Shown: positions 1 through 6,543 of the stretch, one piece after another
How positions within the stretch are numbered: the stretch's first letter is position 1
Layout: each line of letters begins with the position of its first letter
NCBI GenBank assembly: GCA_031290855.1
Contig: JAISLM010000104.1
Location: 1-30,080, forward strand
DNA length: 30,080 bases
Reading direction: 5' to 3'
Source of the DNA: Spirochaetaceae bacterium
Lineage (GTDB): Bacteria; Spirochaetota; Spirochaetia; Treponematales; Breznakiellaceae
The notes under the pieces: model-generated
What the model was told of the DNA's origin: nothing
The model's input: the letters and a program-made list of their open reading frames with translations, nothing else
Databases searched by the model: none
Program-made: the position numbers and the translations under genes

Positions 1-38
1 TGTTAAAGCAAAACGCGGGCAAGCGCACATATATTTGC

Positions 39-572
39 ATGAGACATTTAAGAATGCTGAAACAGGGCGTGTGGTACGAAATCAGTACCCGCGTCAACAA
101 CCGGGAACCCCTGTTCCGAGGGGGCCGGACCCCGGCGCTGTTTGGCCGGGTGTTCCGTGAGACCGAGAGCCGCTTCGTCTTCGCGGTCCGGGGGCTTAGT
201 CTTGCCGGTGACCGGCTGGCCTTTTACATCAAGCCCGCGGACGGGTTTGAGCTGCCCGCTATAATGAAATGGCTGAAGCAGACCTTCGCCATTAGGTACA
301 ACCGGGACAGCGGACGGACGGGACACCTGTGGGGCGACCGGTACCGGTCGCGGATTCTGGAAGGGGAGCCGCCGGACGGCGGGGAAGCGGGGGAGGCGGC
401 GGGGGACACCCCGGTCAGTGGGGTCAGACCCCAGCGCGGGAAACGCTTCGCCGGACGCGGAGCGGCGGGGGACCCCCCGGCCTGCGGGGTCAGACCCCAT
501 CGCGGGAAACGGGCATCCGGGCCCGCGTTTTTCCGCCTATACCCCCTTCCCGCCGCCCCGGCGCCCGGATAA
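39..572 (+). CDS. REP-associated tyrosine transposase (RAYT/IS200-like), probably catalytically dead
   Basis: The 177-residue product begins MRHLRMLKQGVWYEISTR and continues through KWLKQTFAIRYNRDSGRTGHLWGDRYRSRIL. This is the layout of Y1-type REP-associated transposases, which nick and move short palindromic REP elements. In the family the metal-binding His-x-His lies in a segment like MPNHxHLL. The corresponding segment here (about residues 57-67, AGDRLAFYIKP) has neither histidine, so HUH nuclease activity is not expected. The Tyr in RYNR is still present. The C-terminal third (from about residue 108) is low-complexity and carries two in-frame copies of a 66-bp repeat reading GVRPxRGKR. 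The same tail recurs as a fragment near 16.5 kb. No clear ribosome-binding site precedes the start. It could be a domesticated RAYT or a decaying copy. Confidence 0.7.
   Translation: MRHLRMLKQGVWYEISTRVNNREPLFRGGRTPALFGRVFRETESRFVFAVRGLSLAGDRLAFYIKPADGFELPAIMKWLKQTFAIRYNRDSGRTGHLWGDRYRSRILEGEPPDGGEAGEAAGDTPVSGVRPQRGKRFAGRGAAGDPPACGVRPHRGKRASGPAFFRLYPLPAAPAPG
401..532 (+). repeat. Two tandem 66-bp units, each with a GGGGTCAGACCCC palindrome
   Basis: Units run 401-466 and 467-532 inside the 3' end of the RAYT gene. Each contains the perfect palindrome GGGGTCAGACCCC (420-432 and 486-498) followed by a conserved GCGGGAAACG block. The period is 22 codons, so the repeat stays in frame. A degenerate palindrome lies at 690-703, and a one-mismatch copy occurs at 16565-16577. 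Palindromes of this kind are typical REP cores for RAYT proteins (family knowledge), so a REP core may be embedded in the transposase gene. Confidence 0.75.
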
Positions 573-752
573 GCGGCATAACCCGCCCGGCGAACCGCAG
601 CGGACGCCATTTCCTCACCAAACCGAACCTGCCCAGTGGGATACGTCTGCCCTGAAATCTGAATTGCGGGCCAGGTTTAGAGCCAAGCTGGGGAGCAGAC
701 CCCGCCGCGAATAAAATCGATCCGTAAGGCAAGCGAGGATCGGGCCTAGGCC
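573..752. other. Non-coding continuation of the RAYT-tail repeat
   Basis: To about 700 this stretch still matches the second repeat copy at 16660-16760; for example, both have CGCCATTTCCTC, AAACCGAACC and TTTAGAGC in the same order. From 700 to 752 I see no gene, promoter or repeat I can support. Confidence 0.5.
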
Positions 753-791
753 TCGGACTAAAGTCCATGTGCGTTTACTTAGGGATCAAAA

Positions 792-873
792 TGTCCGCGA
801 ATTAAGCGAATTAACGCGAATTATTGAAACAAGATATGTTTAAATTCGCAAAAATTCGCGTAATTCGCAGACA
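792..873. mobile_element. MITE-like palindromic element, 32-bp imperfect inverted arms
   Basis: The left arm (792-823) begins TGTCCGCGAATTAAGCGAAT. The right arm (842-873), read in reverse complement, begins TGTCTGCGAATTACGCGAAT. The arms pair with few mismatches around an 18-nt centre. GCGAATTA-rich palindromes recur as small non-autonomous elements in many bacteria (general knowledge). GGACTAAAGTCCA (753-765) lies on the left and GGACTAAAATCCA (897-909) on the right. These could be an imperfect target duplication or an outer repeat. No protein is encoded. Confidence 0.65.
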
Positions 874-890
874 ATTTTCTTTGTGTAAAC

Positions 891-1309
891 GCCTATGGAC
901 TAAAATCCAAAGCCATTTACCATGTGCCGGGTAATGGAGACTTTGACCGGGCCGAAATTCTCCGGGTGTACCGGGAAGCGACTCTACGGGCGCATGGCAG
1001 GCTACGGGGCACAATCCTGGCGGTTCAGGATACCACAGGGGTTAACTATAACTCCCATCTGAAAACCGGAGGATGGGCTATATCAGCGACAAGACGACTG
1101 GGGGAAATGTCCATAGCCGCTTGGCGGTGACCGCCGGGGGGCCTGTTTTGGAGGTATTAGACCAGTCAGGGTATATAACCGGCCCGAGGAGAAGGACGAA
1201 ATGGCAAGCCCTGAGAGCAAGAAGGTATGGCCGGTAAAGGAGACGGAAAGCTTCAGGCGCCGGAAACGCCAGGACGTTAAACCGCTAAAAACCGGGGCGG
1301 TTAGACTGC
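891..1309 (+). pseudogene. IS4-family transposase remnant, frameshifted
   Basis: Three reading frames must be joined to give one recognisable stretch of an IS4-type DDE transposase. The first frame reads KSKAIYHVPGNGDF, EILRVYREATLRAHGRL and LAVQDTTGVNYNSHLKT. After a frameshift near 1078 it continues YISDKTTGGNVHSRLAVT and VLEVLDQSGYI. After another near 1171 it reads NRPEEKDEMASPESKKVWPV. In this family the QDTT aspartate is the first catalytic acidic residue. The N-terminal DNA-binding part and the whole C-terminal half are missing, so it cannot be active. The palindromic element at 792-873 lies immediately upstream, so mobile elements appear to be stacked here. Confidence 0.75.
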
Positions 1310-1708
1310 CTTAAGTCCGGCGCCGACTTATGTGAAATTTCTATTGGCCGTTGACAAATCTCACTGCTGATAATGGACTAAAACATCTCAAATTATTATA
1401 CTGTAGACATGAATACGGTGGAAAAAACCATGGCGCACGGTTTCCCGGGCCGCGCCGGACGACATAAAATTAAAACATACCGCCGCGCCTCAACCCTGAC
1501 AGCCTCCTCATCCTTAACCTTCATTTTCTACCGGGGATTCACCAATTACTTACCTTGCGCAGGCGGGGTTTTTCGCAAAACATACATGACAAACCCCAGG
1601 TTCGGCGGGCATTACGGACGGAGATGCCGGAGTTCGTATTCCTTTACCGTACCGCATACAGCACCGGTCAAATGCTTGTCCGCGAAATAAATTTATAAGG
1701 AACAAATC
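1310..1708. other. Decayed intergenic DNA, no supported gene
   Basis: A 93-codon open frame (1409-1690, +) has no recognisable motif, no ribosome-binding site and an unnatural composition, so it is not called. TGGACTAAA (1374-1382) repeats the motif that flanks the element at 792-873. I see no other feature. Confidence 0.4.
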
Positions 1709-2107
1709 ATGGAAGCAGGAAAATCGTCATTGCCGGTATCCGTCATCCTGTTAACGGGCTTGTTTTTCACCTGCGCCGCCTGCGGCAGTGGCAAGGCGGC
1801 GTACTTCACGGACGGGAACGTGTGGACGATGACAACTACGCCTGGTAAAGCGGCTTCCTTGTGGAGGGCAAGCTACGGCTGCTGTTTCGTGGCGCTTTTC
1901 TCTGATAAAACCGCCGGTACTACAGCCGCGTATTCCTAAGATGGCAGCGCGTCATGGAAAGTGGCTGCCATGCCGAGCGGCGGGCTGATTTGGCGGCCCG
2001 CGATGACTGATAGATGCCCTATGCCGGGTTTGCGGTGTTTTCGGAAATCGCAAACCCCGGTTTTCGCCGCAAGGCAAACAGGAAGGGAGCGATCCGTATC
2101 GGGCTAA
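1709..2107 (+). pseudogene. Broken repeat lipoprotein (W/P/FS repeat type)
   Basis: The start follows AAGGAA at a good distance. The N-terminus has a basic residue, a hydrophobic run and a lipobox-like LFFTCAAC, so the ancestor was probably a lipoprotein. Two degenerate repeats follow: WTMTTTPGKAASLWRASYG, then FVALFSD and AAYS; and, after an in-frame TAA at 1937-1939, DGSASWKVAAMPSGGLIWRP. A further shift near 2019 restores YAGFAVFSE. The pattern W..(6)P..(5)WR..(n)F..FS resembles the short repeats of beta-propeller-like exported proteins of treponemes (family knowledge). Only about two units remain and the frame is interrupted, so it is probably a dead fragment of a much longer gene. Confidence 0.55.
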
Positions 2108-2143
2108 ATTAAGGAGCAACCCCGCCTCTGCCCGAGTGTATGA

Positions 2144-2181
2144 AACCCGCCGGCCGGAAACCGGCGGACAGGCGGCGGGTT
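2144..2181 (+). promoter_or_regulatory. GC-rich nested hairpin before the GT2 gene
   Basis: The outer arms AACCCGCC (2144-2151) and GGCGGGTT (2174-2181) enclose an inner hairpin GCCGG-AAA-CCGGC (2153-2165). It lies 21 nt before the GT2 start and has no following T-tract. It could be a weak terminator for the upstream debris, a REP-like palindrome or a leader structure. No decision is possible from sequence alone. Confidence 0.4.
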
Positions 2182-2202
2182 AATCTGATAGAGTGGAGGT
2201 GT

Positions 2203-3168
2203 ATGATGATAGGAACGCCCGTGATAAGTGTTATAATTTTGACGCACAACCGTCCGCAGTTTGTACGGCGGGCCGTCCGGTCGATTATGGAGCAGGAGTT
2301 TGGCAGCTACGAACTGATACTGATTGACAACGGCTCGACGGACGGCACCGGTGAGGTCTGCAAAGGTATAGTCGCCGAAAACGACGCTATACGGTTTATG
2401 CGGCGGGAAGACTGCCGCATCGGGTCCGGCAGGAACGCCGGGCTGGATGCGGCGCGGGGGGAGTACGTCACGTTCATAGACGATGATGACTATGCGTACC
2501 CCGGTATGCTCTCGTTCCTGCATGATCTGGCCGAAACGTACGGGGCGGATATTTCGTTCTGCGGCGCCGACAGGGAGACGGAGGACGCCGGAACGGAGCC
2601 CCATTTCTCGTTCGACAAACTTCTGCTAATGCCGCCGGAAGAGGCCGTCATCGAACTTTTGGAGCGCAAGCTTTTAAACATGGCCACGCCGACAAAACTG
2701 TTCAAAAAGCAACTATTCAAAAATGAACGCTTCAGGGAAGACCGCAAGTATGACGACATTTCCACGACATACAGGCTCTTTGCCTCAGCAAACAAGATCG
2801 TGGGGCACGGAATACCCAAATACTGTTTTTACCGGCACGACGGCAACCATTCATCCTTTACCGACAACGCCAAAAAACTCCTTTCCGACCAGTTGGATGA
2901 ATACTTTACCGCCTACCGTGAGAGGACGGTCTGGCTAACGGAAAAACTCCCGTCAATATCGGACTACATCCATTACAGCGAATGGTCTTTTCTGTTGTCT
3001 ATGTACCGTAAAATAGTTTCAAACAAGCTGAAAAACTGCGAGGAGCAGCGCAAGTACTGCGACGCATACCTGCGCTGGGCGGGCGGACGCCACCTTGGAT
3101 CCCCGTGGATTAAGCCCTTTGAATTTGATTACCTCAAGCTGTACTACGAAACAAGGGGAGAGAAATAA
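2203..3168 (+). CDS. Family 2 glycosyltransferase
   Basis: A GT-A fold sugar transferase of about 321 residues. The N-terminus reads VISVIILTHNRP, followed by SYELILIDNGSTDGT (nucleotide-sugar binding) and RGEYVTFIDDDDYAYPGML, whose Asp cluster is the metal-binding DXD-type motif. It is cytoplasmic and probably transfers a sugar to a surface glycan or lipid carrier; the substrate cannot be read from sequence. The start is set at 2203, where GTGGAGG precedes two adjacent ATGs (2203 and 2206). The frame is open back to 2140, but that part spans a hairpin and has no ribosome-binding site. The cbiR-like gene begins 3 nt after the stop, so they are probably cotranscribed, although no functional link is evident. 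Confidence 0.85.
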   Translation: MMIGTPVISVIILTHNRPQFVRRAVRSIMEQEFGSYELILIDNGSTDGTGEVCKGIVAENDAIRFMRREDCRIGSGRNAGLDAARGEYVTFIDDDDYAYPGMLSFLHDLAETYGADISFCGADRETEDAGTEPHFSFDKLLLMPPEEAVIELLERKLLNMATPTKLFKKQLFKNERFREDRKYDDISTTYRLFASANKIVGHGIPKYCFYRHDGNHSSFTDNAKKLLSDQLDEYFTAYRERTVWLTEKLPSISDYIHYSEWSFLLSMYRKIVSNKLKNCEEQRKYCDAYLRWAGGRHLGSPWIKPFEFDYLKLYYETRGEK

Positions 3169-3171
3169 GCG

Positions 3172-3870
3172 GTGAACCCTGAAAAAGCGGGAAGAAAATT
3201 CATGCTGGCGGCGCCTTCCTGGGTGATACCGGGGACATACCTTGAAAACCTGCGCTTCTTGGACGACAAAAAAGAGGTTGACGCAGTGGAACTGCTTTTT
3301 TTTCTGTACGATGACGGTATAAAGGCCGAGTTTCTGCGGGAACTGCCGGCGATTCGGGATTTTTCGGAACGTTTTTTGTTTACCGCCCATCTCCCCGACG
3401 GCCTGAAAGAGGCGCATGAGGAACTTGTCGAAACACTGTCGCCGCTTGTAAAACATTTCATTGTTCATCCGGCCCAGGAGGCGGAGGCCCAGGCGCGTTT
3501 TCTTAAAACATGGATGTCCCGTTACGGCATGCGGCGGTTCCTGCTGGAAAACACCGTGCCGGGACGGATCGAGGCGTTGCTGGCCTGTTTTGGCGGAGAC
3601 GCGCCCGTCTGCATGGACACAGCTCACCTGCTGCTGGAAGGCAAGAACCCGGCGGACTTTGCGCGGCGCTACGACGGGCAGATAAAGGAGGTTCATTTAA
3701 ACCGGACGGGCGAGGGCGGCGGCGACGGCCACAAGCCGCCGCGTGCGGACGATCCTTGGTTTTTGGAGTTGCTGCCATTTCTGCGTCATTTCTCAGGCAT
3801 AGTGAACCTTGAGCTTTTTTCGTGGGACGAGGTTCGACAAGGCCTCGACTGTTTGGAAAAAAATGTTTGA
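3172..3870 (+). CDS. cbiR: CbiR-like cobamide-remodelling hydrolase (TIM-barrel, AP-endonuclease-2 fold)
   Basis: A 232-residue protein of the xylose-isomerase-like TIM-barrel superfamily. The expected metal-site residues are spaced along it: FTAHLPD, FIVHPAQ, LLENTV, CMDTAHLLLEGKNP, EVHLN and a C-terminal NLELFSWDEV. CbiR enzymes cut the phosphodiester of a cobamide and release the lower ligand, so that the corrinoid can be rebuilt with another base (known for the Moorella enzyme). The assignment rests on the fold plus the direct neighbour cobS, which overlaps its end by 8 nt and performs the rebuilding step. The start is GTG, with GGGGAG about 12 nt upstream; an ATG at 3202 is a possible alternative. 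It could instead be an unrelated sugar isomerase or epimerase. Confidence 0.62.
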   Translation: MNPEKAGRKFMLAAPSWVIPGTYLENLRFLDDKKEVDAVELLFFLYDDGIKAEFLRELPAIRDFSERFLFTAHLPDGLKEAHEELVETLSPLVKHFIVHPAQEAEAQARFLKTWMSRYGMRRFLLENTVPGRIEALLACFGGDAPVCMDTAHLLLEGKNPADFARRYDGQIKEVHLNRTGEGGGDGHKPPRADDPWFLELLPFLRHFSGIVNLELFSWDEVRQGLDCLEKNV

Positions 3871-4681
3871 CAGGTTCCTATCCGTACTGAGTCTTGTTTC
3901 GCGTTTCCCGGTGAAAGGACGTTTCAGGTTTGACGCGAGCCGCATGGACTTCTACATCCCCGTAACGGGCCTTTTCCCGACACTGCTCGTAGCTGCGTCC
4001 TACTTTGCGGCGCTTTACCTTAGCGGCCTAAAGCTATTCGCCGTCGCCGCCGCGATATTCGTACAGTACCTGGGCTTCAACCTTTTTCATTTGGACGGCC
4101 TTTCGGACACGGCGGACGCCTTTCTAGGCTCGCAGAGCCGCGAAAAGCGTTTTGCCATACTAAAGGATTCCAGAATCGGCGTGTACGGCCTTTTTGCCGG
4201 GATTTCCGCGCCAGCCTTCAAAGTATTGCTGCTTTACGGAGTGCTGGGCGGCGTGAACGGGACGGCACTCACGGATATGCTCGTGTTCATATACCCGGTA
4301 AGCGGAAGATTCGGCGCGGCGCTGATCCCTTGTATGACAGGCCCCGCAAAGCCCGAAGGCCTCGGGGCGCTTGCCGCCGGCTCCCGCGCCCGGCGCACCC
4401 TGGCCGGTATGTCGATCGCGCTACTGGCCGGACTGGCCCTCGGCATAGCCGCCGCCGCCTTCACGGAAACGGCGGGCCTTTGGAACCCTTCCGTCATCAT
4501 CCCCTATTTTGTCCTGCCGTCGCTTGCCGGCCTCCTCTCCGCCGTTTTTTACGCCCGCCTTTACGACAAGGCGCTGGGCGGCTATTCGGGCGACGCGCTA
4601 GGCGCGGCGATAGAAACGGGCGAGGCGCTCTGCCTCCTATTCACGGCGATAGCCCTAAACGCGGCAGGCCGCGTCGCCTAA
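3863..4681 (+). CDS. cobS: Adenosylcobinamide-GDP ribazoletransferase (cobalamin synthase)
   Basis: A 272-residue integral membrane enzyme that joins adenosylcobinamide-GDP to alpha-ribazole (or its phosphate), the last assembly step of cobamide synthesis. The family signature is clear: FHLDGLSDTADAF (about residues 76-87) and ILKDSRIGVYG (about 99-109), with several hydrophobic segments. The start is set at ATG 3863, inside the end of the cbiR-like gene (ATGTTTGA overlap), because this gives the usual N-terminus (RFLSVLSLVSRFPV); the open frame extends upstream but would be far too long. No cobU, cobT or corrin-ring genes are nearby. With cbiR this suggests salvage and remodelling rather than de novo synthesis. 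No cobalamin riboswitch is visible upstream. Confidence 0.93.
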   Translation: MFDRFLSVLSLVSRFPVKGRFRFDASRMDFYIPVTGLFPTLLVAASYFAALYLSGLKLFAVAAAIFVQYLGFNLFHLDGLSDTADAFLGSQSREKRFAILKDSRIGVYGLFAGISAPAFKVLLLYGVLGGVNGTALTDMLVFIYPVSGRFGAALIPCMTGPAKPEGLGALAAGSRARRTLAGMSIALLAGLALGIAAAAFTETAGLWNPSVIIPYFVLPSLAGLLSAVFYARLYDKALGGYSGDALGAAIETGEALCLLFTAIALNAAGRVA

Positions 4682-4722
4682 GCGCGCGGCCTTGCCGTTT
4701 ATATTCCTGTAAGCTTGAAATT

Positions 4723-4739
4723 CCCGCGAAACATGCGGG
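4723..4739. terminator. Weak hairpin between convergent cobS and eno
   Basis: CCCGC (4723-4727) and GCGGG (4735-4739) flank a 7-nt loop, in the 97-nt gap where cobS and enolase converge. There is no T-tract on either strand, so a terminator role is only suggested by position. Confidence 0.25.
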
Positions 4740-4778
4740 CAAAGCGCCCGTCTATCGCGGCTTGTCCTGAGTTTCCGT

Positions 4779-6083
4779 TTACGAACGGCGCAGGTTGTAG
4801 AAGGCGGCTTTGCCGGCATAGTCGCAGGAACCCTCCAGTTCCTCCTCTATCCGCATAAGCTGGTTGTACTTGGCGATACGGTCTGTGCGGCTCATTGAGC
4901 CGGTCTTTATCTGACCCGTCTCCAGCGCGACGACAAGGTCGGCGATGAAGGTATCGGCGGTTTCGCCCGAACGGTGGCTCACGATAGCCGTATACCCGGC
5001 GCGTTTCGCCATCTCCACCGCCTCGTAAGTCTCGGTAAGCGTCCCTATCTGGTTCACCTTTATCAGTATGCTGTTGCAGGAACCCTCTTTGATCCCGCGC
5101 TCAAGACGTTTCGTGTTCGTAACGAAGAAATCGTCCCCGACAATCTGTATCTTAGAGCCGAGGGCGCGGGTCATCTTTACATAGCCCTCCCAGTCGTTCT
5201 GATCTAGAGGGTCTTCTATCGAAATGATAGGGTATTTCGCTATCCATTTTGCGTACAAGTCCACCATTTCGTCCGCGCTGAACAACTTTCCCGGGTTGGA
5301 CTTCCAGAACTTGTAACCTTTGCCGCCGCCCTCGTCGAAAAGCTCCGAGCTCGCGCAGTCCATAGCTATAGCGAACTGTTCCTTGTCAGCCTTATAACCC
5401 GCCGCCTCTATAGCCTTCACGATGTACTGCAAGGCATCCTCGTTTTCAATATCGGGGGCGAAACCGCCCTCGTCACCGACGGCGGTGTTTTTCCCGGCGT
5501 CGGCCAGTATCTTTTTGAGAGTGTGGAAAACCTCCGCGGTCCAGCGCACCGCCTCGCACATCGTAGGCGCGCCTATCGGCATCACCATGAATTCCTGGAA
5601 GTCAATCTTGTTGCCGGCGTGCTTGCCGCCGTTGATTATGTTTGCCATAGGGATCGGCAGGACGGACGTGTGGATGCCGCCCAGGTATTTGTACAGCGGC
5701 AATCCCGCCGCCTCCGCCGCCGCGCGTGCCGTCGCCATCGATACGCCTAGGATCGCGTTCGCGCCCAGGTTTGCCTTGTTTTCCGTGCCGTCAAGCTCTA
5801 TCATCGTGCGGTCAACATCTATCTGGTTGAAGGCGTCCAGCCCGACAATCTCGTCCGCTATCTTTTCGTTAACGTTATCGACGGCCTTAAGGACGCCCTT
5901 GCCCTGGTAGCGCTCCTTTTCGCCGTCCCGCAGTTCCACCGCTTCGTGCTCGCCGGTCGAAGCCCCCGACGGCACCGCCGCCCGGCCAAAGGACCCGTCA
6001 TCCAAATGTACGTCCACTTCTATCGTGGGGTTCCCGCGTGAATCCAAAATCTCACGCGCCGTAACAAACTCTATAGAACTCAT
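4779..6083 (-). CDS. eno: Enolase (phosphopyruvate hydratase)
   Basis: A full-length 434-residue enolase, which interconverts 2-phosphoglycerate and phosphoenolpyruvate in glycolysis. The N-terminus has AREILDSRGNPTIEVDV and the flexible loop PSGASTGEHEA. GGKHAGNKIDFQEFMVMP supplies the substrate histidine and glutamate region, IISIEDPLDQNDW (about 286-298) and IVGDDFF (about 315-321) the Mg ligands. ILIKVNQIGT (about 339-348) carries the catalytic lysine near 342, and SHRSGETAD starts near 369. The start has an excellent ribosome-binding site, GGAGG 8 nt upstream. A TTGACG box (6136-6141 on the minus strand) may be the -35, with only a weak -10. It stands alone, convergent with cobS. Confidence 0.98.
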   Translation of the reverse strand: MSSIEFVTAREILDSRGNPTIEVDVHLDDGSFGRAAVPSGASTGEHEAVELRDGEKERYQGKGVLKAVDNVNEKIADEIVGLDAFNQIDVDRTMIELDGTENKANLGANAILGVSMATARAAAEAAGLPLYKYLGGIHTSVLPIPMANIINGGKHAGNKIDFQEFMVMPIGAPTMCEAVRWTAEVFHTLKKILADAGKNTAVGDEGGFAPDIENEDALQYIVKAIEAAGYKADKEQFAIAMDCASSELFDEGGGKGYKFWKSNPGKLFSADEMVDLYAKWIAKYPIISIEDPLDQNDWEGYVKMTRALGSKIQIVGDDFFVTNTKRLERGIKEGSCNSILIKVNQIGTLTETYEAVEMAKRAGYTAIVSHRSGETADTFIADLVVALETGQIKTGSMSRTDRIAKYNQLMRIEEELEGSCDYAGKAAFYNLRRS

Positions 6084-6204
6084 AAATACATCCTCCGTAA
6101 AAACTTAAGTTAATCTTGCCCCTTTTTCCCGCCTTCGTCAACGCCGGCGGGGCGGCCTGCCGCTCCCCTCCATCGCGTCCGATGTGAAAAAGGCGCCAGC
6201 TGCC

Positions 6205-6261
6205 GGGAGGTTCATTACTCATTGGACTTGTCCGATAACCCGGTTGCTTATCGAACAAGTC
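6205..6261. repeat. Dispersed GGGAGGTTCATT repeat plus 14-bp inverted repeat
   Basis: GGGAGGTTCATT (6205-6216) is the end motif shared with repeats at 14.1, 18.3, 26.8 and 29.8 kb. It is followed by an inverted repeat, GACTTGTCCGATAA (6225-6238) against TTATCGAACAAGTC (6248-6261), with one mismatch and a 9-nt loop. It lies in the gap between divergent eno and the acyl-CoA synthetase and is probably a REP-like or MITE remnant. Confidence 0.55.
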
Positions 6262-6454
6262 TATTATTGACTGGTTAAGGCGCCCTTCTTTACCATAGTG
6301 GCCGGTGGGGGCATTGACTGCCGCGCCGGTCCTTCCTTCCAGTCCAAAGACCATTGCCCCTGGAACAGGCTTCCCCCTAAAACCCTAGCTCTGTTTTCCC
6401 CTGCTTACAGGTAAAGCATTAGGGCAGAGCGCCAGGCAAATCGCTGCGTGGTTT
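6262..6454. other. Intergenic stretch, nothing supported
   Basis: Between the repeat and the leader of the acyl-CoA synthetase gene I find no gene with a ribosome-binding site, no tRNA-like fold and no convincing promoter. Together with 6084-6204 it makes up most of the 460-nt divergent spacer. Confidence 0.4.
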
Positions 6455-6504
6455 GCGCTAACCCATCTCATGGGGGGTGGCCGCCGCAACCTTGGCGTGT
6501 TAGC
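6455..6504 (+). promoter_or_regulatory. Possible structured leader of the acyl-CoA synthetase gene
   Basis: GCTAAC (6457-6462) pairs with GTTAGC (6499-6504) and encloses a hairpin CCCAT-CTC-ATGGG (6462-6474, sharing one base with the outer arm) and a GC-rich GGTGGCCGCCGCAACC block. It ends 39 nt before the start codon. It does not match any riboswitch consensus I know. It could be a chance fold or a repeat remnant. Confidence 0.25.
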
Positions 6505-6543
6505 CGTGTCGAAAATACACATACAAACAAACACGGAGCTTTC

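Noticed and set aside
48..768. Several open frames on both strands across the RAYT tail
   Set aside because: They follow from the GC-rich repeat; only the frame with the transposase motifs is supported.
1409..1690. 93-codon open frame on the plus strand
   Set aside because: No ribosome-binding site, no motif, and composition unlike a protein; it lies in decayed DNA.
2108..3171. Cobalamin riboswitch controlling cbiR-cobS
   Set aside because: I see no B12-box-like conserved core or large leader before the operon; the genes follow the GT2 gene by 3 nt.
6052..6354. Minus-strand open frame of 100 codons upstream of eno
   Set aside because: Overlaps the enolase start, has no ribosome-binding site and crosses a palindromic repeat.
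6262..6454. tRNA or small RNA gene between eno and the acyl-CoA synthetase
   Set aside because: No cloverleaf or TTC-loop consensus could be found by eye; a covariance-model search would settle it.
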